NCBI GenBank assembly: GCA_002179805.1
Contig: NAVB01002239.1
Coordinates: 1 to 16,864 of the forward strand
Source: Acanthamoeba lenticulata
Lineage: Eukaryota; Discosea; Longamoebia; Acanthamoebidae
Reading direction: 5' to 3'
DNA length: 16,864 nt
The translations under genes were made by a program, and so were the position numbers. Numbering within the stretch: the first letter of the stretch is position 1; each line of letters starts with the position of its first letter. The notes below the pieces were generated by a model that was not told where the DNA came from, did no database searches, and saw only the letters and a program-made list of their open reading frames with translations. Positions 8,551-16,864 of this stretch are shown here, in pieces.

Positions 8551-11500
8551 CTACGGCGTGGAAAGACGGGCGAGGTCGTCCTCCCAGCCCAGCTCGCGCG
8601 CAAGCGCCCACACGCCGGCGTCGCACGAGTCGAGAACCTGAACGTCCCGGTAGTTGGCGGCTGCCGTCTCGGCGTCGTCCAGGAGGCTCCACGCGCCGAC
8701 GGAGGTCTTGTTGAGCAGCAGGCGCGGCGTCGTGGCCGGCACGTCGTTCACCAGCCCGGCAAACGGATACACCGTCAGCGACGTGCCTGCGAGGATAGCT
8801 GTGAGCAGAACAGCATGTCGTGGGAAGATCACATGGCGGTCCTGGACGCACCCATGACGATGAGCAGGTCGCAGGCCTTGAAGTCTTGGAAGTTGAGCTC
8901 AAAGAAACGCGACGGCAGCGGCTCGCCGAAGAAGACCACATCGGGCCGGACCGGGGCGCCGCAGTCTGGACACACCGGGACGCCATCGCGCTCGACGACG
9001 TCCCATACGTGCGTCTTCATGTCGGCGACGGGCTTCTCGCACACCGGATTGGTGCAGTAGGCGCGGGACAGCGAGCCATGGGCCTCCACCACATTCTGCC
9101 CGCCGAGCGCCGACCTTCATCAGACCGGCTTCACATACACACGCCACAAGCACGGGACTCCAAGAGCTCTTCTCTTCACGTACCTCGGGCGCGATGCCGC
9201 AGGCCGACTCAAGGAGGTCGATGTTCTGCGAGTAGAGCCGCAGCAGCAGGCCCTTTTCCTGCAGGAGTCGTATGAACCAGTGCGTAGCCGTCGGCCTGGC
9301 CGCCCATCATGGTGGAGTGTCGAGTTGACCCACATTGTCAGCCCGCGCCGGCGCATGTGCCGCGGAGCGGTGATCACGTACCGGTAGGCCGCGCCCTGGG
9401 CGGGGAAGAAGAGCCGGCGGACCACCGCCCAGAAGGGCGTCGGATCGGTCCGGAAGATGGCAGAGTCAAAGACCTGGCCCATCGAGGTCAGGCCGTAGCG
9501 CGCCTGGAGCTCTTCCATTGCGCGCTTGGCCTCGGCCAAGCGCTCATCGGCCACCGCATCGACCTCTCCCGCCTCTGTCTCTGCCCCTGAGTCCTGCGCG
9601 CGACGCGGCTGCGTGTAGATGCCCGTGTGGGGGCTGCGGAAGTCGGGAATGCCGGCGCTCACGCTGTGTCCACACAAAGGGCGCTGAGCGACGAGCCAGG
9701 CTGAGATCTTGAGAGAGAGGAGGGAGCATGCAGCATACCTGATGCCGGCGCCGGCCATGACGATGATCCGCCGGATGTGGCCGGCCTTGATGCGGTTGGC
9801 GATGCCGCGGAGGGTCAAATCGCCGTCGAGCACGGCTTGGCGCTCCTCGGGCGAGAGCGCGCAGTTGTACACAGCGCGCCGTCGGGGCTGGCGCCGCGGC
9901 TGAGCAAGCCAAAGACAAGCACTAATGATTAGCATTCTTTCGGCTCACACGATCGCCAGCCAAAGAGGAGTCAACCTTTTGGGGATCGAACGAGCTCAGG
10001 AACTGCGGGTCGCGCTGCTCGAGGAACTGCACGATGGCCTCCCGGCACTTGGCGTTGCTGTTCGGGGTGGCCGTGGCGCAGTGCAGCGGGGTCCATTCGT
10101 TCTCATTCTCGGCGGCGTAATTGGCGCCCGAGGACAGCAGGACTTCCGCGCAAGCTGCCACGTCATCGTCGACGACAGAGCAGTAGGCCAGCACGTGGAG
10201 CGGCGTCGAATCGCCCACGTCCCGTGCGTTGACGTCGGCCCCGCGCTCGAGCAAGAGACGCACAATGCCTGGGGCCGTCCAGGCTTCAGTCTCGAGACAG
10301 ATTCACGACGTCACACACCAACGCAGCGGGAGGCACCTGCGCGGTTGGGGCTGGCCTCGAGCGACGAGCAGGTCGAGTGGAGCGGCGCAAGGCCGTCGTT
10401 GTCGCGCGCCTCAAGCGGGGCGCCGTGCTCGATGAGCGCTTCGGCAGCCTGCCGCGACAGGCATCCCAGGGCGGGTCAGCGCAAACGACTTCGAGAAGCG
10501 AAGAAGAAGAACGTACGGCGAGATGGCCACGGATGCAGGCGTAGTGCAGGGGCGTCGTGCCAAAGCCGGAGCGGATATCGAGGCGCGCGCCGCGACGGGC
10601 CAGCAGATGCACCAACTCGGCGTTTCCGCGCACGGCTGTGGCGACGAGCCAACGCACTGGGTGAGAAGACCACAGAGACATCAGACGAAGCGACAAAGGA
10701 CGCACCTGCGATGTGCAGCGGTGTGCTGCCGTCACGCTTCTGGACGTCGAGCAGGGCGTCGCCGGTGAGCTCGAGCACGAGCTCGACGCAGCTCAGGTCT
10801 CCCTTGGCCGCGGCGTGGGAGTTGACCGCGGCGTGGAGCAGGGTGCTCCCCTTCTCGTCGACGACACGCAGCGGGTCGGCGGCCGTCCCGCCGGCGGTCC
10901 GCCCGGCGCAGGCCTCGGCCAGCAGCCGCAGGACGTCGGTGTAGCCGTTCTTGGCCGCCATGTAGAGGGCGCTCTCCTGCGAGCGGCTGGTGCGCGCCGT
11001 GGGGTCGGCCCCGGCCTGGAGCAGCAGCCGTACGACCTGCACGGCGAGGTCACGGCTCAGCGCAGCAGCAACAAAAGGCGCCTACGAAGGCAAAGGTGAC
11101 GAACCTCGGGGAAGCCGTTGCAAGAGGCGATGATGAGGGGCGTGTGGTTGACGACGTCCCGCGCGTCGACCTCGGCCGACCACGCCTCGATGAGGAGACG
11201 CGCCAGCGGGAGGTGGCCCTTTGCCGCGGCGACGTGCAGCGGCGTCCATCGATTTTGGAGCGCCCGCATGTTCACGTCCAGCACTGTCGACGCCCCATCC
11301 CCCGTGAGAACACGCAGACAACACAACAGCGCGGAAGAGCTTGGAACGCGTTGTTCGTACAGCCGAGGTGGTTCAAGGCGTGGAGGAGCGTGCACACAAC
11401 GGCGCAGTCGCCGTGGATGGCGGCCAGATGAAGTGGCAGCCATCCCTGGGCGTCGTGCTGCGTGAGGGGGTGGCGCCGCGGTGGCTGCGTCGACGAGCTC

Positions 11501-11835
11501 GTGCCACCGGCTTGCTGCTCCGGCGGGGTGGCGACGGGGTCATCTGGAATCGGGACGTTCCAGTACACTCGCAGTAGGCGCAGCAGCTCCTGCAGGTTCC
11601 CCTCCGAGCAGGCAGCGCGCAGCTGCACCTCTGCAGGCGAGGGCGACGCAGCATTGGATTGTTGGGACGACTTGCTCCCGCCTCTCTTTGCCTTGGCTCC
11701 TCCTTGGCGCGAGGCAAGGTAGTAGGTCCCTGCGGCGACGGCGGCAGCAGCAAGCGCAGCGCCCGCCGCAACCAACGCAAAGCCTGTTCCGCCAGAGCTC
11801 AGTGAGTGTGGCAAGGGATGTTGTTCCTTCTCCAT
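8551..11835 (-). CDS. Membrane-anchored ankyrin-repeat sirtuin (11 exons, 854 aa)
   Basis: Exons are 11835-11361, 11283-11105, 11036-10706, 10656-10517, 10448-10337, 10268-9976, 9899-9739, 9663-9382, 9295-9184, 9095-8852 and 8786-8551; all junctions keep frame. Residues ~18-41 are an Ala/Gly-rich membrane segment followed by a basic flank (SRQGGAKAKRGG), typical of a signal anchor. About ten ankyrin repeats (TPLH-type cores, ~128-510) precede a complete NAD-dependent deacetylase domain (~530-854): GAGIS (560-564), GIPDFRS, SQNID (680-684), catalytic His701 in EAHGS, zinc cysteines 709, 714, 737 and 740, GTSL and PRLLLNK. C-x4-C spacing and the PTATHWFIRLLQEKGLLL segment resemble SIRT2/Hst2. 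It should deacylate lysines on partners chosen by the repeats, with the enzyme facing the cytosol (inference). A roughly 35-residue acidic insert lies in the cofactor loop. Exon 6 to 7 joins in phase 0 with no polyadenylation signal between. Confidence 0.9.
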
Positions 11836-12017
11836 CAGCGTGTGTTGTGTCCACCAAGGGGCCACCCAGCCGCGATAACGCCCAGCTGGAATCGCCTTCC
11901 TCGAACAGCAAACCGGGGGCGGAAGGATAAAACCAGTATCGGAAAACAATTTTTAATCCATTTTTTATTCATGTTTATGTGTATGTCTACACAAAACACT
12001 TCAACAAGAAGGTCGTC
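11836..12017. promoter_or_regulatory. Divergent intergenic region between sirtuin and acetyltransferase
   Basis: These 182 bases separate two start codons facing away from each other and must carry both promoters and 5' leaders. The part nearer the acetyltransferase is AT-rich (11938-11985). No classical TATA box or repeat stands out. Confidence 0.4.
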
Positions 12018-12671
12018 ATGGCGGAGTGCCGGGTGCGTCTTGCCGAGGAGAAGGACCTGGCCCGGGTGGAGGCCCTCGTCAACTGGGCCTACCGCGGCGT
12101 GATTCCTCCCGCGGGTGCCTGTGACGTGACGCCAGCCGGGCCTGGGTCAGCGACTCCCTCTCCCGAGAAGGAAACAGGCAGCCAGTGGACTACAGAAGCG
12201 CATCTGCTGCGTGGTCCTCGCGTCACCCGCGACGAGCTGCAGCGCCTTCTCGGGCTCGACCCGAGCACCCAAGCTGCCCTCTTTGTCGCGGAGGAGGAGC
12301 AAAAAGACGGTGAGTGGGCCGTTGTCGGGTGCGTGCTGGTCGAGAAGGAGGCCGACGGTGGCCACTTGGGCATGTTTGGGGTTCACCCGCATCGCCAGGG
12401 CCGCGGCCTGGGACGACTTCTTCTGGCCGCCGGCGAGGCGCACATCGCCGACCAGTTCCGGTGCGATGCGGTCGTGCTCCACGTGCTGGCGCAGCGCAAG
12501 GACCTGCATGACTTTTACCAGCGACGCGGCTACACTCTCCAGCCGCTCAGCGCGCACCCCTTCCTCGGGTTTCCGCCCCATCTGGGCGAGTCTTTGGTCG
12601 CGCCGAACGAGGAGCCTCTGCACTTCCGCATCCTCACCAAGCCAACGAGCCCCTCATGCCAGACCGCGTAG
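12018..12671 (+). CDS. GNAT-family N-acetyltransferase (single exon, 217 aa)
   Basis: ATG 12018 opens MAECRVRLAEEKDLARVEALVNWAY, the usual beta1-alpha1 start of a GNAT fold. Motif A follows as GMFGVHPHRQGRGLGRLLL, whose QGRGLG (127-132) matches the Q/RxxGxG/A acetyl-CoA pyrophosphate loop. Motif B is LHDFYQRRGY. About 50 residues between alpha1 and beta2 are longer than in minimal members and Pro/Ser-rich. The substrate cannot be told; small amines, amino acids or protein N-termini are all possible. The frame extends upstream to a GTG at 11979, but ATG 12018 is the first proper start. The gene is intronless, unlike its neighbours. No targeting signal is seen, so it is probably cytosolic. Confidence 0.88.
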   Translation: MAECRVRLAEEKDLARVEALVNWAYRGVIPPAGACDVTPAGPGSATPSPEKETGSQWTTEAHLLRGPRVTRDELQRLLGLDPSTQAALFVAEEEQKDGEWAVVGCVLVEKEADGGHLGMFGVHPHRQGRGLGRLLLAAGEAHIADQFRCDAVVLHVLAQRKDLHDFYQRRGYTLQPLSAHPFLGFPPHLGESLVAPNEEPLHFRILTKPTSPSCQTA

Positions 12672-12753
12672 CCTCAACGGTGCGTTTCATCGCGCGACCA
12701 AAGTAAGAAAACAAAAACAAAAGCTTTGTTTTTTTTAATTTAAATTTAAAATG

Positions 12754-12759
12754 AATAAA
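12754..12759 (+). terminator. Probable polyadenylation signal of the acetyltransferase gene
   Basis: AATAAA lies 83 bases past the stop, in an AT-rich spacer shared with the convergent secreted-protein gene. On the minus strand only the variant ATTAAA (about 12734-12739) is available to that gene. Confidence 0.5.
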
Positions 12760-12802
12760 AAAGTTTGCTTCTATGTGCACGCCATGTCATGGCCGAGAAG
12801 GC

Positions 12803-13872
12803 TTACAGAACGCAGGCAGCGCCCGAGCAGGAGATGGTCGAAGGATCAACAAAGTGGAAGTGCATGGTGGACCACAAATTGAACCCAATCTCGAACGTGC
12901 AGCCGGAGTCGGCGCACCAGTTCTTGCAGAAGAGGCCGCTCGTGAAGGGACCCTCGAACATACCCAACGGCTCAGTCTGATAAAGACAAAAGAAGAAGAG
13001 GAAGGCAACAACAGGTCAGCTCAGCCGGTTGGAGCATGACCGAGAGTGAGAAAGTCGCGTACGTATTCCATGTGGGGCATGTTGAAGAGGATGGCGTTGA
13101 TGGTGTGGCGCTGGGCGTCGTACATGGGCATCACGGGCACGAGCGTCGACGCGTTCCACGTGTTCTTGCCGAACGCGGCCAGGTCGAACGCGTGGTGGAT
13201 GCCCATCTCCGGGATGCAGTTGCCCTGGCTCCAACCCTGCTTGGCGGCGGCCGACATGTTGAGCGGAATGGGGAAGAAGCCGTTGATGTCGAGGCGATCG
13301 CCGACCACCTCCTTCGCCAAGGCGCCCGAGCAGATGTACTTGGGATCGCGCGTGCGAATGAAGATGTCGTAGTGGTCGGGCATAGCGCGACGCCAGAAAC
13401 CGCGGTCAATCAGGTTCTGCTCGATCTTGCCCTTCACGTTGATGCCAAAGCCTGCCGTCGATGGTGGTTCAAATTAGGTTTGGCGAATTACTACATGTAG
13501 CGTGTGATTGGCCAACGGAAAATGAACACGAAAAGAAGAAGAACGAAAACGACAAGAGCCAAGGAGGGGAGGGGGGAAGGGCAACACACCCGAGAACTGG
13601 CCAGCGGCGGTGTAGTAGAGGACGACAGGCTGGTAGCTGGTCGGGCCAGACGGGTCCTGAGCGTAGGCGTAGCCGACGTTGGGGTCGCACGACGACGAGA
13701 TGCGGGACCAGCCCTGGGACCTCGCCACGGAGGCCGTCAGGGGCTGCTCGGCGAACACAAAGAAGGTGCGGAGGAGGCGGTCGCCAACGCTGACGGCCGC
13801 GGTCGGCGCAGTCAGGAAGGCCAGCGCCAGCAGCACGCTGGCGACGAGGAGAGCACAACGGAGGTTGGACAT
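12803..13872 (-). CDS. Secreted Cys-rich protein of unknown function (three exons, 281 aa)
   Basis: Exons are 13872-13590, 13451-13063 and 12976-12803. Donors are GTGTGT and GTACGC, acceptors GGCAG and ATCAG, with phases 1 and 0. A clear signal peptide (residues ~1-26, Leu/Ala-rich, ending near TAPTAA) begins the protein. The mature part is compact and mostly ordered-looking, with segments DPNVGYAYAQDPSGPTSYQP, NCIPEMGIHHAFDLAAFG and a Cys-rich end (CKNWCADSGC, then SCSGAAC). These cysteines probably form disulfides. Possible N-glycosylation sites are NMS and NAS. There is no membrane segment after the signal peptide, so it is probably secreted or lysosomal/phagosomal. I do not recognise the family. 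The second donor is taken at 13062 because a later GT at 13044 would create an immediate stop. Confidence 0.8.
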
Positions 13873-14050
13873 ATGTGCTTCTGTGTGTGTCGTTGTCGGT
13901 CAAGGAGCAGAACGAAGAACCTGCCCCCCAACCGCAACCGCTATTTATTTGGAGCTTTTCTTCGGCTTTTTTCCAGGATGAAGTTACACTTCGGGGTTAA
14001 TTTGCGTATGCCTCACTGTGAGGTGGCCACTGAGTATTGATATGCTCACT

Positions 14051-14056
14051 TTTATT
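14051..14056 (-). terminator. Probable polyadenylation signal of the oxidoreductase gene
   Basis: TTTATT on the plus strand reads AATAAA on the minus strand, 65 bases past the TGA at 14122. The 249-base spacer (13873-14121) otherwise holds only the presumed promoter of the secreted-protein gene. Confidence 0.5.
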
Positions 14057-14121
14057 CTGCGGCCAAGCGTCACAGTGACCAGCACCCATGATGAGAAGTG
14101 TTAAAGAAACGCACGGACCGC

Positions 14122-15909
14122 TCAGGCACCGACGAGAAGGTGGACGACCTGCTCGGTCTTGGCCGCTTGGCGAAGGGCCTCGACGATGATCTGGTTGTGG
14201 AGGGTGAGGTCGACCCACCGCTGCTCCAGCTTGCCTGATCGCACAATGTGGTTGAAGGTCTTCACCAACTCGACCTCCTGCACGTCACATCACGCCCACA
14301 CGAATCTTTAGCTCCGGCACAAACCCATAACGACGTTATGGCCAGCAGGAGACCGTACAGCCAGGCAGGGCTCCACTTCGACGACGGTCTTGTCCCACGG
14401 CCGCTTGGCCGCAGTGACAGTGAAGCGCGTGCGCTCGTCGTAGGTCTTGTTCTCGGGGAAGGCCAGCGGTGAGCTGTTCCACGGCACCACAAAGTCGTCG
14501 CAGTACAGCGAACCCTCCGTGCCGTTGATCTGCGCCGCCACCGCAAATGCCACAAAGTCGTCTGGCGTGAGCCAAGACTTTGAAAGCAGAGCAGACGTAG
14601 GACAAGAGGCACCTCGAGCCACTGGCGCCAGCTGCAGGCGTTGAAGGAGCAGTCGAGCGAGGCCGTGCTCCCGTTGGCGTAGAACAGGACACCCGTGAAG
14701 TCCATGATCACGCCATTCTGGTGTTCGGATCGTGTCATCACATACGTGAGGGTCAGCACATGACAAAACGATCGAGGGCTGGGAAATGATGATGACAATG
14801 ATTGCGGTGAGAATGATGGGAATGGTGAGAACCTCGTTGAGCTTGGCCGAGGCCCACACACGCTCGGGCAGCGTAGTTTCACCATAGACCATCTGAAGCG
14901 CGCGCACGGTGTACCAGCCAAGGTCGCCCAGCGCGCCCAAGGGCTCGAGTTCCTGTACGCCAACAGCCCGTTGCACGAATGGTCAGTCTGCCTTACTGCC
15001 TTGTCAGCATCGGCTGCGTGGGTCGGGGCGGGGACGAACGGTGTTCATGCGGATGTTGTCGGCTGGGAGGTTGTCGATGGTGAAGCAGGTGATCACGCGA
15101 TTGATGGCGCCCAGCTTGGCGATGTGCTCCCTGCGCATACGTCATGGGCCGTGGATGAGTGCTCTCGCGAGTAGACAGAGGACCCTCCGAGACGTACTTC
15201 ATGAGCTCAGCGCGGCGGTGGTGGGTCCACATGACGCCGTCCATCAGCTGCACGCTGTTCTCCTGCAAGAGTGTACCACAGCGCGGTCCACAAGACGCCT
15301 TCAATCGGTGGTCCCTCCCCTTGGGAAGGGAATCTTGGGGGTGGGTTGTGTACTCGACAGGCGGCGATCATCCGCTTGACCTGAGCCACGTCACTGCCCA
15401 GAGGCTTCTCGCACCTGCGTGCCCGCATGTGTAAAGAGTGAGCACACGAGGCCTTTGGGCATCTTGGGCTGCGGCCGACGCCGTACAGGACATGCTTCTT
15501 GTGCTGCGCGGCGGCGACGGTGAGAGATTCGTGGAGGTGGGTCGGGCAGGGGATGTAGACGGCATCGATCTCGGGGTCTTGCAGCAGCTCCTCGTAGCTG
15601 CCGTAGGCCTTGGTGATGCCCTGCTCCTTGCCCCACTCTAAACAACAAATCAAGGGTCACCAATTGCTGTAGGACAAGATTTGAGGTGTTGTACTCAAGT
15701 TGAGCGAAGGCAGGTGGCCAGCGGTACTTCTAGTCTGCAGAGAAGAGGTGGGGTCACGTACGCTGAGCGCGATCCAGCGTGCGGCTGGCGACAGCAACGA
15801 TCGAGCTTCCTCCGGCTTGCTTCACCGATTGCACAAACTTCTTGGCGATCTCTGCAGTGCCCAAGACGCCCCACCTTACTTCCTGCGTTTGCATTTGCTG
15901 CTGCTCCAT
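14122..15909 (-). CDS. Gfo/Idh/MocA-family NAD(P)-dependent oxidoreductase (nine exons, 355 aa)
   Basis: Exons are 15909-15762, 15637-15487, 15414-15354, 15262-15198, 15130-15040, 14952-14833, 14717-14613, 14529-14359 and 14277-14122; all joins keep frame. The N-terminal Rossmann motif is VRWGVLGTAEIA (residues ~11-22), followed by DAVYIPCPTHLH and HVLCEKPLG, whose Lys103 is the usual EKP lysine. The C-terminal dehydrogenase half carries QLMDGVMWTHH, GALGDLGWYTVRAL and INGTEGSLYCDDF. The closest-looking relatives are dimeric dihydrodiol dehydrogenase / D-xylose dehydrogenase type enzymes and plant homologues. The substrate is probably a sugar or diol, cytosolic. An in-frame ATG at 15966 exists, but it overlaps the polyadenylation region of the upstream mannosidase gene, so 15909 is preferred. 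In exon 8 the acceptor at 14530 is chosen over one near 14575, which would leave a 38-base intron and add unmatched residues. Confidence 0.88.
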
Positions 15910-15966
15910 CTTTACTCGTTCTCTTACAATTTGGTTTTCTTTTTTTCTTATTTTGGGCAGTATCAT

Positions 15967-15977
15967 TTTATTTTATT
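15967..15977 (-). terminator. Tandem AATAAA signals after the GH38 gene
   Basis: Two overlapping TTTATT copies on the plus strand (15967-15972 and 15972-15977) read AATAAA on the minus strand, 52-62 bases past the stop at 16029 and only about 60 bases before the start of the oxidoreductase gene. Confidence 0.55.
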
Positions 15978-16028
15978 TGATCTACCAACAAAAATAATAA
16001 TGCAAAATAAAATAGCACAGGATGTGGC

Positions 16029-16864
16029 TCAGGCGAGCTCGATGGTGACGATCTTCTTGGGCGTGACGGCGAGCCTGATGACGCGGCTTCCGTCCTCATT
16101 TTCTTCGACGTCGAGCGGCTCCTCGCTGCGCCGCCTCTCGTTCAGTTCGCACCGGTAAGCGTACGCGAAGGGGATGACCGATGAGACGTAGATCTGCGCC
16201 GTGTCCGTCGTCTCGAACGGGCTGAAGAAGCGCAAGATGAGGCTGTCCCGGTCCTCGGCTTTCTTCAGCGTCGTCACCACGAGATGCCGTGGCCGCACTT
16301 CGATCAACGAGTGCGCTGCCATCTGGCCCTTCTTATCCGCTGGCATGTGTCTGCGCGTGTGGGTGTGTCCCAACAATGAGTCTTATTTACGGACAAATAA
16401 AATGAATAAAGTTAAATATATATACAACATATTGAAATGATCAGTACCGGACGCCATCAGAGGTGGTGCTCATGGTGGTGCCGTCGCCGGACGCGAGAGC
16501 CGACGGCGTGGTAAAGCCCATGAGCTCGGAAAAGCCCGTGTCCACGAGCACCTCCGGGAAGTAGGCCGCATACCGCCTCACGGGAACGGCCACCAGCCGC
16601 TCGTTGAACTTGCGCGCCTGTGCTCACCCCGCCCCCATCGGCCGTCACGTGACGTGATTGCCAGATCGTCAGCGTCCGCCGCCATCCGTGCAGTTGCAGC
16701 CCGTCGTACCTCGGCATCCGGTACGGAGAAGGGGAAGAAGTCGACATTGATGGGATTCACAAACGGGATCACCGAATACTCCATCGAGAGAATGCCTGAA
16801 CGCCCGTCAAAATCCGTAAAATGAATTGAAAAACTTAAATTAAATTAAATTACAGATCAAAAAA
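16029..16864 (-). CDS. GH38 alpha-mannosidase, C-terminal end (partial, three exons seen)
   Basis: Visible exons are 16795-16710, 16617-16448 and 16350-16029. The rest lies beyond the right edge, upstream of a CAG acceptor at 16796. Splicing CG|GTACTG (16447) to GCGCAG|A (16351) joins two otherwise separate-looking frames in phase. The joined C-terminus has the order seen in bacterial-type GH38 mannosidases: SMEYSVIPF, then EARKFNERLVAVPV, then EVRPRHLVVTTLKKAEDRDS and LILRFFSPFE, ending in PKKIVTIELA. GH38 enzymes hydrolyse alpha-mannosides in glycan breakdown or processing; the catalytic domain is not in this window. About 55 residues between the VAVPV and SLIEV strands form an unusually long Ser/Thr/Gly-rich linker. 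The 69 bases at the edge (16796-16864) are AT-rich and read best as intron. Confidence 0.7.

Noticed and set aside
9900..9975. Gene boundary between an ankyrin-only gene and a sirtuin-only gene
   Set aside because: The 76-base stretch has a donor and a CAG acceptor that preserve frame, no AATAAA and no room for a promoter.
9925..10944. 339-codon plus-strand frame across the ankyrin region
   Set aside because: It is antisense to the ankyrin-sirtuin exons and introns and shows no domain; it is a shadow of GC-rich coding sequence.
11979..12017. Upstream extension of the acetyltransferase
   Set aside because: It depends on a GTG start; the first ATG (12018) matches the normal beginning of a GNAT domain.
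14530..14575. Longer exon 8 of the oxidoreductase (extra SWLTPDDFVAFAVAAQ)
   Set aside because: It would leave a 38-base intron and insert residues that family members lack; the CAG at 14530 gives the expected WLEINGTEGSL.
15910..15966. Upstream ATG start for the oxidoreductase
   Set aside because: The extension overlaps the AATAAA block of the preceding gene and is Lys/Arg-rich without family support.
16029..16346. Stand-alone 105-residue GH38 fragment or pseudogene
   Set aside because: An intron from 16447 to 16351 joins it in frame to upstream GH38-like exons, so a broken copy is not needed.
1..16864. Bacterial operon, viral insertion, mobile element, tRNA or rRNA
   Set aside because: Most genes have spliceosomal introns and polyadenylation-type spacers. 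No terminal repeats, transposase, reverse transcriptase, capsid or tRNA-like fold was seen by eye.

Overview
This window looks like nuclear DNA of a free-living amoebozoan, most probably Acanthamoeba or a close relative. Exons are GC-rich, introns are short (49-126 bases), and short AT-rich spacers carry AATAAA signals. Genes sit 35-390 bases apart, and the repertoire (BPI/LBP protein, class I sirtuin, GH38 mannosidase, secreted Cys-rich protein) fits a bacterivorous protist. The organism assignment is inference. The gene structures were built by eye from reading frame, splice sites and family resemblance, and I traced 38 introns.

Left part, plus strand: the 3' end of an unrecognised gene (to 310), then two low-complexity, highly charged proteins in tandem (671-2709 and 3098-4837) that share short motifs and may be diverged paralogues. 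Convergent to them on the minus strand is a small five-exon helical/acidic protein (4872-5907), with only 34 bases between the two stop codons.

Middle part, minus strand: an 11-exon secreted BPI/LBP-type lipid-binding protein (6039-8293), then an 11-exon gene (8551-11835) joining an N-terminal membrane anchor, about ten ankyrin repeats and a complete SIRT2-like deacetylase. A GNAT acetyltransferase (12018-12671, plus) is divergent from it, so a predicted deacylase and a predicted acetyltransferase share a 182-base intergenic region.

Right part, minus strand: a secreted Cys-rich protein of unknown function (12803-13872), a nine-exon Gfo/Idh/MocA oxidoreductase (14122-15909) and the last three exons of a GH38 alpha-mannosidase (16029 to at least 16795) that runs off the right edge.

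The most interesting points are the anchored ankyrin-sirtuin with an enlarged cofactor loop, a splice-donor preference for C at intron position +4 (31 of 38 introns), and two apparent GC-AG introns in the BPI gene that follow the same pattern. I saw no rRNA, tRNA, CRISPR or insertion sequence.
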